NCBI RefSeq assembly: GCF_001854765.1
Contig: NZ_LJJE01000089.1
Location: forward strand, 1-39,392
Origin: Vibrio sonorensis
Lineage (GTDB): Bacteria; Pseudomonadota; Gammaproteobacteria; Enterobacterales; Vibrionaceae
DNA: 39,392 nucleotides
Reading direction: 5' to 3'
Part shown: positions 33,680 through 39,392 of the stretch, piece by piece
Position numbering within the stretch: position 1 is the first letter of the stretch
Layout of the letters: each line of letters opens with the position of its first letter
Translations under genes and position numbers: made by a program
The notes under the pieces: model-generated
The model's database searches: none
What the model was told of the DNA's origin: nothing
Seen by the model: the letters and a program-made list of their open reading frames with translations, nothing else

Positions 33680-34081
33680 TTAATCCTTTTTGATTGCTTG
33701 AACTGGTCGCCCTGTCCACTCAGCTTCTTTAAGGACAATGTAAATATCAGTGGTATCAATGTAAGAGCCTGTTTCATCTTCAAACGGAAAGATGGTGACT
33801 TTTCGGGTGATTTCTTCGGTTCTTTCTGGCTTGCCAGTGCGATCTCTGCGGGGAAGTAAAGAAAAGCTTGGGACAAGCGATTCAGCCTCATTCAGATCTG
33901 AATGAGGGTTATTACCGTGATTATCAGGGTTAGCATAATGATCGATGTTTTCACGAACTTCGTGCATTGTCGTACACCCACCAACGCCACCTACTTTGTC
34001 GCAAGAGTAATCATTGTCTAAACCCGTACTACAACCATTCACAAAAGTTAAAGTTAAAAGGATGCAAATTAAGCGATACAT
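33680..34081 (-). CDS. traV: TraV outer-membrane lipoprotein
   Basis: A VirB7-like lipoprotein of the F-type core complex. I choose ATG 34081: AGGAG lies 8 bases upstream, whereas the GTG at 34090 touches it. Signal peptide with lipobox FVNGC (Cys at about residue 17), then two more cysteine motifs (YSCDKVGGVGGCTTMHEVRE), a family hallmark. The C-terminal WTGRPVQAI probably contacts TraK/TraB. About 133 residues. Copy 5 of the palindrome (22 bp, perfect) lies in its coding sequence. Confidence 0.92.
   Translation of the reverse strand: MYRLICILLTLTFVNGCSTGLDNDYSCDKVGGVGGCTTMHEVRENIDHYANPDNHGNNPHSDLNEAESLVPSFSLLPRRDRTGKPERTEEITRKVTIFPFEDETGSYIDTTDIYIVLKEAEWTGRPVQAIKKD
33886..33907. repeat. 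palindrome containing TTCAGATCTGAA, copy 5
   Basis: A perfect 22-bp palindrome within traV, reading CCTCA, then the 12-mer TTCAGATCTGAA, then TGAGG. Confidence 0.8.
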
Positions 34082-34092
34082 AAGCGTCACTC

Positions 34093-35634
34093 CTATTGAC
34101 CGAATGGCGAAGATTGACCGCCATTACCCATGTTTTGAGGAAAGTTAGGGATAGTATTGGAAACATCACCCGCTAAAGGATTATTTGTAACGACATTAAG
34201 AATTTGACCTGTAAGACTTGCTTGAGCTGCATCTTTAGCAATAACTTGAGCTTCATAAGCTTCTGAATCGCTAGAGTCCAATGGGAAACCCGCAAGAAAA
34301 ACAATGTTCACTATATTGCCAGGATTGAGTTCAACGATTGGATGGTAAAGATCGGCGAGCTTGATGTAATAGTCAGCCAGTTTTTCACCAACGGATGAGG
34401 TCGCATTACCAAGTAGATTTAAGGCTGCATCTTGACTATTGATTGTTGAGGTTGAACCTAAAGCACTTGTTGAAGTTGTCTCAGAGAGAGCCTTACCAGT
34501 TTCACCTAGACCAGTAAGAATCCCCGCTACCCCCGCCATTTGTACGATTTTGCCGTTTTTAAGAATGGTTGTGCCACGAATACCATTGCGTCCAAAGTTG
34601 AAAACCGTTCCTTTAATGGGAATATCCAAGATCTCATCGTCAGCGAAGATACAAGAGATTCGATTGGTTCTAACAATACCTCTTGAGCTTGAGATTTCAC
34701 CGTAAACGCTGCCAGTGATTGTGCAATCTTTAAGCTTTGATTTTTGACCGTTTGGTAATATGCCCTCATTGATAGTCTGGAAAACCATTGGCGCTGTATT
34801 ACCTTGACCAAGCGCTCCCGCATCAGCATCAGCACCGCCAGTAACAACAGCAGTAACAAAACCACCTGTAGGCATATAGTTATCAATCGTGCGCTTTTTT
34901 GCTTCTTGCTCTGCCTCTGTAACGTGATCCCATTCAAAGGTAAATTGGTCAATACCACCTTGATCAAACGCTCTTGAAGCGCTTGGGTCATACGCATACT
35001 GACCTTGATTTGAATTATCAACGCTATTAGAGGAACGAGGGCGAGGGGGTAGACCTTGAATACCAAAGCCTTGAGTATTTGACTTTAATACTGCCGATTT
35101 TTGAACATAACCATCGGCAGTGACAATATTTTCATTTATTTCTGTCACTTCTGGCATATCAGGGATATTTTGTAATGCTGTTTCTTCGGCTATCTTTCTA
35201 ACCTCATCGAACTGAGCATTTTTAAGATTATCAACTCTCGTATTTACTTTGGTTTCAAAGCCACGCTGCTTGTTGGTCATATCATCTTTGAATCGAGAAA
35301 TATTGAGCTGCATATCTTCAATGATTTTGTTTTGGTTAGCTATTTGTCGATTTAGCTCATCATTTTCTAGTTGAAGAATGGTGACAGCAGATTGGTTATC
35401 CTCATCGACAAACTCAGATTCGATAATTTCACCGAAACCCTTAATTTCTTCGGTTTGCTCTACAACCACTTCTTCTTTTGCACCAAAGTAGCGGTAAGCT
35501 AATGAACTCATAATCGCCAGTATGATCAGAACAATAAAGGTGATGGTGTAGTTTCTATTTTTCGCTTTCTCATCAACATCAAGACCTTGCGAAATATCAC
35601 CATCTGGCTCTTTGAATAATCTGCCAAGTTTCAT
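34093..35634 (-). CDS. traB: TraB core-complex protein (VirB10-like)
   Basis: Spans the envelope to link the inner-membrane ATPases with the TraV/TraK outer ring. I choose ATG 35634 (GAGGT upstream). About 513 residues (F TraB 475): one membrane helix (about 28-48, ITFIVLIILAIMSSLAYRY), a coiled coil (about 85-150, LENDELNRQIANQNKIIEDM), a Pro/Ser/Gln linker and the VirB10 fold with FVTAVVTGGADADAGA, GSVYGEISSSRGIVR and VNIVFLAGFPLDS at the end. No frameshift. Confidence 0.94.
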   Translation of the reverse strand: MKLGRLFKEPDGDISQGLDVDEKAKNRNYTITFIVLIILAIMSSLAYRYFGAKEEVVVEQTEEIKGFGEIIESEFVDEDNQSAVTILQLENDELNRQIANQNKIIEDMQLNISRFKDDMTNKQRGFETKVNTRVDNLKNAQFDEVRKIAEETALQNIPDMPEVTEINENIVTADGYVQKSAVLKSNTQGFGIQGLPPRPRSSNSVDNSNQGQYAYDPSASRAFDQGGIDQFTFEWDHVTEAEQEAKKRTIDNYMPTGGFVTAVVTGGADADAGALGQGNTAPMVFQTINEGILPNGQKSKLKDCTITGSVYGEISSSRGIVRTNRISCIFADDEILDIPIKGTVFNFGRNGIRGTTILKNGKIVQMAGVAGILTGLGETGKALSETTSTSALGSTSTINSQDAALNLLGNATSSVGEKLADYYIKLADLYHPIVELNPGNIVNIVFLAGFPLDSSDSEAYEAQVIAKDAAQASLTGQILNVVTNNPLAGDVSNTIPNFPQNMGNGGQSSPFGQ

Positions 35635-35639
35635 AATCA

Positions 35640-36398
35640 CTACCTCACACCAGTTACAACGTAAAGCAATACAGATTCGTTAGGTTTAAGCTTGCCCTCA
35701 CGGTCAAGAGAAGCGCTGCGAGTTGCATAGCTGTAGAAATGAGCGTTTGTTACTGTTTGAGTTTCTTTACTTTGATTTTTTACCTCATAGATGATCCCGC
35801 TATAGTTTTTTCCACGAAATACTTTCATCGGGACAACGGCTAATGGGTCGCGATCTTTAGGCAATGTTTTCTTATCAACAACATGCAACGTAAAACCCGC
35901 AATTTTTGTTTTATAGAGTTGATGAGCAATCATTTGCTTAGTGAACATTGCAACTTTCATCGGATAATCAAACTCTTTGCTATCAAAAATACTTGGCTCA
36001 CTTTTATGAAGATTAACGGCTACAAACTCAGTTACAAGCGCAGGGACGGACTTAGGATTGATAAATAGAGTGAAGTTATGCCCGTTTCTGGTGCTAATGT
36101 GAGCCGTAAAAGGGATGGCAACATTAATCTTTAAGGTAATTGAACCGCTTTTATCGGTTTTGCTATTTGATGAAGTACAAAACCCGATAGGACAAACAAA
36201 GCTTGTAATTGAGTCGTCACGAACAACGAGACGGTTTAAGTTGTTTGAAGATAAAGGCAAGCTGATCGTGTCATTATCATCAAAGCGGTAGGTGTTAGCA
36301 GGAACGTTATCAATGCGTCCCGTTTGTTTCTCTTTAGCGATTGCTATTGGTGACATAATAAGAGTCGCTAAGAGCAGAGTAATAGATAACCTAATCAT
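35640..36398 (-). CDS. traK: TraK secretin-like core protein (VirB9-like)
   Basis: A 252-residue periplasmic/outer-membrane protein. Signal peptide about 1-21 (LSITLLLATLIMSPIAIA). Beta-rich sequence with NRLVVRDDSITSFVCPIGFC, a Cys pair, SGSITLKINVAIPFTAHIST and FTLFINPKSVPA, matching TraK. It forms the outer ring with TraV and TraB. Start shares bases with the traE stop (TAATG). Confidence 0.92.
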   Translation of the reverse strand: MIRLSITLLLATLIMSPIAIAKEKQTGRIDNVPANTYRFDDNDTISLPLSSNNLNRLVVRDDSITSFVCPIGFCTSSNSKTDKSGSITLKINVAIPFTAHISTRNGHNFTLFINPKSVPALVTEFVAVNLHKSEPSIFDSKEFDYPMKVAMFTKQMIAHQLYKTKIAGFTLHVVDKKTLPKDRDPLAVVPMKVFRGKNYSGIIYEVKNQSKETQTVTNAHFYSYATRSASLDREGKLKPNESVLLYVVTGVR

Positions 36399-36970
36399 TA
36401 GTCTGTTTCCTTATGGCTAGTCTCTTTGTAGATGTAATCAAGCTGAATAAATCCATGCTGATAGCTCATCTTGACTATGTAAGTGTTTTGCTCAGCAGGC
36501 AGAGAGCGAATACCTACATTTTTGAAAAGTTTTCCGCTCATACGAACTGCAAAGTTATCAGGATCGGCTTGCCTCGCTGTCACATCAAAAGTGGATGAGA
36601 CGTTATGCTCTTTGATAAACGAGACTTCACTTGATAGGACGGGGCTAAACGTTTTCCAAACCGCAGGGTTAGCGTATTCCGAAAGTAAATGAAACTTTCG
36701 CTCAACAGAGCTAGGTGTTACGTTAAATCGCAGATACATGAAGTATTCAGCCATCATTAACAGGTATTCATCATCGACTTTCGCATCGCTTACCGTAAAC
36801 GCTTTGCTTACCATTGGAGGGGTGATCGTCCGTGATTTATGGGCAGCTAAATAATACGAAGTCCAACCCAAGCCACTGATGCCTAACAACAAAGCAATTA
36901 CAGTTACTAGTAGAAGTGCATTAACACCACTTGATATACCCGCATATATTTCTCTATTTCCACTTTCCAT
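36398..36970 (-). CDS. traE: TraE core protein (VirB5/VirB8-like position)
   Basis: A 190-residue inner-membrane-anchored periplasmic protein, the usual TraE length (F 188). One membrane helix near the N-terminus (about 15-37, VNALLLVTVIALLLGISGLGW), then the conserved MMAEYFMYLRFNVTPSSVER, FDVTARQADPDNFAVRMSGK and QNTYIVKMSYQHGFIQLDYI. It is VirB8-like by topology and works in pilus assembly. It lies two bases after traL. Confidence 0.92.
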   Translation of the reverse strand: MESGNREIYAGISSGVNALLLVTVIALLLGISGLGWTSYYLAAHKSRTITPPMVSKAFTVSDAKVDDEYLLMMAEYFMYLRFNVTPSSVERKFHLLSEYANPAVWKTFSPVLSSEVSFIKEHNVSSTFDVTARQADPDNFAVRMSGKLFKNVGIRSLPAEQNTYIVKMSYQHGFIQLDYIYKETSHKETD

Positions 36971-36972
36971 AA

Positions 36973-37275
36973 CTATTTTATCCAGTAACGTTTTTCAGAA
37001 GGTGGTGATTTGGGAAACATGCTTTCAGCAATATGCTTACTTCCATACCAATACATAAGAAGTTGAATTGCGTTATCACCATATTGACGCTTAATTTGTC
37101 GTAGACCGATGAACCAACCCGCACAAGCAACTAAGGAAAGGATTTCGTGGCGCATTGCGAATAGGACAATAAGAAAAAACAGGGCGGGTAACACTTCATC
37201 ACGAGGTAAACCCGCAAATGTTTTTCCACGATTTAAGTGTTTAGGGATGTAATAAAATTGATGTGGACTTTCCAT
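36973..37275 (-). CDS. traL: TraL inner-membrane protein (VirB3-like)
   Basis: A 100-residue protein with the TraL pattern: IPKHLNRGKTFAGLPRDEVL, a double hydrophobic region (ALFFLIVLFAMRHEILSLVA) and the end LMYWYGSKHIAESMFPKSP. VirB3-like, thought to work with TraC at the membrane. In F it follows traA directly; here a 1.3-kb transposon separates the two, so its transcription now depends on readthrough or a new promoter. Confidence 0.92.
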   Translation of the reverse strand: MESPHQFYYIPKHLNRGKTFAGLPRDEVLPALFFLIVLFAMRHEILSLVACAGWFIGLRQIKRQYGDNAIQLLMYWYGSKHIAESMFPKSPPSEKRYWIK

Positions 37276-37284
37276 TACTTAACT

Positions 37285-37309
37285 CAAGAGGGGGTATCCC
37301 CCCCTCTTG
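37285..37309 (-). terminator. stem-loop between traA and traL
   Basis: CAAGAGGGGG (37285-37294) pairs perfectly with CCCCCTCTTG (37300-37309) across a 5-base loop. No U-tract follows on the minus strand. Downstream of an abundantly needed pilin gene such a structure can stabilise the traA message or attenuate the rest of the operon. It is now separated from traA by the insertion. Confidence 0.6.
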
Positions 37310-38633
37310 CCTCATCTAAACCTCGCGTGAAACCCTGTCCTTTTAGGGCAGGGAGGGATAGCGATTGATGCGAAGCATCAACAAAGCCACCCAATTTATT
37401 AAAGTTAATGTTTACTTTCACAAAAACACCTTTATTCTTGTGAACCATGAAAGAAAGAGCTTATAAATACCGCATCTACCCAACACCTGAGCAAGTAACT
37501 TTACTTGAGCAGACGTTTGGCTGTACGCGCTTCGTTTACAACTCTGTTCTTCGATGGCGTACCGATGCTTACTACAATGAGCAAATCAAGATTAACTACA
37601 ACAAAGCATCAAGCTACCTAACGGAACTCAAGAAAAACCCTGAGTTCCCTTGGCTGAATGATGTTTCGTGTGTGCCTCTTCAGCAATCGTTACGCCATCA
37701 ACAAACGGCCTTTAAGAACTTCTTTGATGGTCGAGCTAAATACCCAACTTTCAAGAACAAGCGTTCTAAGCAGTCTGCTGAGTTCACCAAATCCGCATTT
37801 AAGTACCGCGATGGACAGCTATTTATTGCCAAGTCCAAACCACCGCTTAACGTGCGTTGGTCGCGTGAACTACCTAGCGCACCAACCACTATCACCATTA
37901 GTCGAGATAGTGCAGGACGCTACTTTGTTTCCTGTCTATGTCGCTTCGAGCCAAAACTACTACCGATTAGTAAAAATACAGTCGGTATTGATTTAGGTTT
38001 GAAAGACCTTGTTATTACCTCTAACGGTTTCAAGTCTGGTAACCCCGGTCACACCAAGCGTTATGCTAGTAAGCTAGCTAAAGCTCAACGTGTGCTATCG
38101 AAGAAGAAGAAAGGATCTTCTAACTTCCATAAAGCCAGAAAGAAAGTCGCTCGCATCCAAGCAAAAATTGCCGATTGTCGTCGCGACTTCACCCACAAAC
38201 TGACTACACAACTGGTAAACGAAAACCAAGTGATTAGCTGTGAAAGTCTGAGCGTTAAAAACATGGTCAAGAATCGTAAGCTTGCTAAAGCAATTAGCGA
38301 TGCCAACTGGGGCGAGTTCGTGCGCCAACTTATCTACAAGGCTGAGTGGTACGGTCGAACCGTTGTTCAGATTGATAAGTGGTATCCAAGCTCTAAACGC
38401 TGTAATTGCTGTGGTCACGTTGTCGATTCCTTACCGTTACATATCCGCAAATGGTCATGTTCTGAATGCTCTAGTGAGCTAGACCGCGACCTAAATGCGG
38501 CACTGAATATCAAAGCTGTCGGGCAGACAGTGTTAGCTTGTGGAGCGTAAGTAAGACTTAGTTGATCACTCGATCTCTAAGCAATACGCGACGAAACAAG
38601 AATCCCCTTCCTTTAGGGAGGGGAGCAGTCAAT
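37310..38633 (+). mobile_element. IS200/IS605-type element carrying only tnpB
   Basis: Between traL and traA lies a plus-strand tnpB flanked by subterminal hairpins: on the left CCCTGTCC/GGGCAGGG (around 37333-37353) and TTGATGC/GCATCAA (37365-37381), on the right CCCCTTCC/GGGAGGGG (around 38610-38630), followed by AGCAGTCAA. Such GAATCCCC...GGGGAG right ends are usual in this family. No inverted terminal repeats or target duplication are expected, so exact boundaries are inferred: left somewhere at 37310-37330, right about 38633, two to three bases beyond the traA stop. There is no tnpA, so movement needs a helper in trans. Confidence 0.75.
37447..38550 (+). CDS. tnpB: TnpB RNA-guided nuclease (IS605 OrfB)
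   Basis: A 367-residue TnpB. N-terminal YKYRIYPTPEQVTLLEQTFG and CTRFVYNSVL are standard. The RuvC triad is intact: D182 in GIDLGLKDLV, E266 in SCESLSVKNM, and D346/D348 in LDRDLNAALNI. The zinc ribbon has CNCCG and CSEC pairs. The guide RNA (omega-RNA) of TnpB is made from the 3' end of the gene and the right element end, so its targeting segment here would copy the traA 3' end starting at about 38634. In the family TnpB cuts the empty donor site and so promotes retention. Codon usage looks slightly more even than the surrounding tra genes. Confidence 0.95.
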   Translation: MKERAYKYRIYPTPEQVTLLEQTFGCTRFVYNSVLRWRTDAYYNEQIKINYNKASSYLTELKKNPEFPWLNDVSCVPLQQSLRHQQTAFKNFFDGRAKYPTFKNKRSKQSAEFTKSAFKYRDGQLFIAKSKPPLNVRWSRELPSAPTTITISRDSAGRYFVSCLCRFEPKLLPISKNTVGIDLGLKDLVITSNGFKSGNPGHTKRYASKLAKAQRVLSKKKKGSSNFHKARKKVARIQAKIADCRRDFTHKLTTQLVNENQVISCESLSVKNMVKNRKLAKAISDANWGEFVRQLIYKAEWYGRTVVQIDKWYPSSKRCNCCGHVVDSLPLHIRKWSCSECSSELDRDLNAALNIKAVGQTVLACGA

Positions 38634-38635
38634 TC

Positions 38636-38980
38636 TTATAGCCCGATCATTGGCGTGATGATGTTCCAGAAAAGGACACCAACAGCGAAGCCCGTAATTG
38701 CACCGATCCAGTTTTTAGACATAAAACCAAATGCAATAGCACCAATGCCCCCGAAAGCTAACAGAGCCATTTCCACAGCAGAGCCAGTACCCGCAGTATC
38801 TTTAATATCGGTTTTTGCGTTGGTAAAAAGGTCGGCAGCATGAACAGGGTTAGCAACAGCAACAGCAACGATAACCATCAAAGCGATAACGCTCATCAAG
38901 CCAAAGTTAGGGATTGAAAGAGTAGAGTTCGTCATAACAAATTCCTTGTGTTTGCTTTGAGTGGAGTTGTCTTTAGTCAT
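38636..38980 (-). CDS. traA: TraA pilin precursor
   Basis: A propilin of up to 114 residues. The leader ends in a hydrophobic stretch and NPVHA, with cleavage likely before ADLFTNAKTD, leaving a mature subunit of about 66 residues. This has two membrane helices (MALLAFGGIGAIAFGF and WIGAITGFAVGVLFWNI) around a positively charged SKNW turn and ends PMIGL, as F pilin ends VVGL. Two starts have good ribosome sites: 38980 (CGGAG) and 38935 (AAGGA); the two start regions are similar (GGA-purine-TTTGTTA-ATGAC), as if duplicated. First gene of the tra operon. Its stop lies at the right edge of the TnpB element but the frame is complete. Confidence 0.9.
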   Translation of the reverse strand: MTKDNSTQSKHKEFVMTNSTLSIPNFGLMSVIALMVIVAVAVANPVHAADLFTNAKTDIKDTAGTGSAVEMALLAFGGIGAIAFGFMSKNWIGAITGFAVGVLFWNIITPMIGL

Positions 38981-39022
38981 TTAACAAACTCCGTGTAGTT
39001 GTCAGTCGGTCAGCTAATGTCA

Positions 39023-39108
39023 ACTATATGTGAAAGAATGGTGTTTTTTTTCTCACTAGCGTCTCACTAGCGTCTCACTCTTTTTCTCACTCTGAGATTG
39101 AAGTGAGA
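39023..39108 (-). promoter_or_regulatory. traA (tra operon) promoter with phased activator boxes
   Basis: On the minus strand a -10 TATAGT (39028-39023) lacks a -35 match. Immediately upstream, TCTCACT occurs at 39051, 39062, 39073 and 39085 (plus-strand reading), 11-12 bases apart, so on one face of the helix; an inverted copy AGTGAGA is at 39102-39108. A weak -35 with phased upstream boxes implies activator control of transfer. A TTGACA at 39023-39018 has a poor partner and would start inside the ribosome site. Confidence 0.65.
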
Positions 39109-39322
39109 AAAGAGTAAGAAAACCTTATTATTCATCACTTTTCGTTTGATTTTATATGTATGAGAAAGAGAGGATTACTACCGTTCAGGAGGCGAAAGAA
39201 CAGTTGAAATATTGAATTTAGCCTTATGACATTGGCGTAAAATTGAAGTACCGATTCAAAATTAAGGCAATAAAACTTGACCTTTAAAAGGCAAAGTAAG
39301 CAAAGCAGTTGATCAAATATAA

Positions 39323-39381
39323 AACAAACGCAACATTACCCTGTTGACAGTGTTGAGAGTGTTGACAGTGTTGCGTTTGTT
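39323..39381. repeat. 13-bp inverted repeat enclosing 9-bp tandem repeats
   Basis: AACAAACGCAACA (39323-39335) pairs perfectly with TGTTGCGTTTGTT (39369-39381). Between them GTTGACAGT, GTTGAGAGT and GTTGACAGT (39343-39369) are head-to-tail, with a fourth partial GTTG. Short tandem iterons at the edge of a gene-free stretch may be a replication or binding site. The rest of 39110-39320 shows nothing I can name. Confidence 0.65.
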
Positions 39382-39392
39382 GGGGTTTTGCA

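Noticed and set aside
34527..35066. 179-residue minus-strand frame rich in Leu and Arg
   Set aside because: Lies wholly inside traB in another frame; low-complexity composition of a shadow frame.
1..39392. CRISPR array, rRNA or tRNA genes
   Set aside because: No regularly spaced direct repeats of suitable length, no rRNA-like sequence and no cloverleaf with conserved T-loop were seen.

Overview
The window is a low-GC (roughly 40 percent by eye) piece of a conjugative plasmid, or possibly a plasmid-like integrated element, from a gamma-proteobacterium, most probably Vibrionaceae. The pointers are a DUF3653-type regulator of a kind known from Vibrio phages, a decayed copy of the chromosomal gene elbB, the codon usage, and an F-type transfer operon with marine-Vibrio flavour. 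No replication initiator protein is recognisable.

Layout. 1-1451: insertion sequence scrap, with two oppositely oriented IS3-family fragments abutting an IS481-like element (terminal inverted repeats at 426 and 1451) whose transposase is frameshifted. 1560-5524 (minus): maintenance and regulation block, parA-parB-HTH regulator, small regulators and small membrane proteins. 5587-5895: elbB remnant. 5979-7322 (minus): an unrecognised three-gene membrane/regulator operon. 7323-8717 and 9097-9691: gene-poor, hairpin-dense DNA around a small ORF and a DUF3653 regulator. 9692-11586 (plus): leading-region genes, namely small unknowns, a RadC-like protein, an HTH protein and a VirB1-like lytic transglycosylase. 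11822-12300: an oriT closely resembling that of F, with GCGTGGGGTGT on the minus strand next to a short hairpin, followed by an array of GAATCTA/TAGATTC boxes and a small relaxosome-accessory gene. 12680-38980 (minus): the complete F-type operon in the order traA-L-E-K-B-V-C-trbI-W-U-trbC-N-F-trbB-H-G-(exclusion-like gene)-D-I, interrupted between traA and traL by an IS200/IS605-type element encoding only TnpB. 38981-39392: the traA promoter with four phased TCTCACT boxes, and a hairpin enclosing 9-bp tandem repeats at the window edge.

How it works together. TraI nicks the minus strand near 11976, so the T-strand would carry the 11.9 to 0 kb side first. The 9.7-11.6 kb genes lie on the complementary strand and point at oriT, as expected for genes that can be expressed from incoming single-stranded DNA. 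TraA/L/E/K/B/V/C and the TrbI/W/U/TrbC/N/F/TrbB/H/G set build the pilus and mating pair; TraD couples the relaxosome to the channel. ParA/ParB stabilise the element and a family of small HTH proteins probably regulates it.

Two patterns deserve attention first. At least five genes (traD, traU, traG, the 7.1 kb HTH gene, the 9.7 kb small gene) and the IS481 transposase are broken by what looks like loss of one base in a short homopolymer, which is the signature of sequencing error rather than decay. And the exact 12-mer TTCAGATCTGAA occurs five times, mostly inside genes and often within longer perfect palindromes, which suggests a dispersed binding site.
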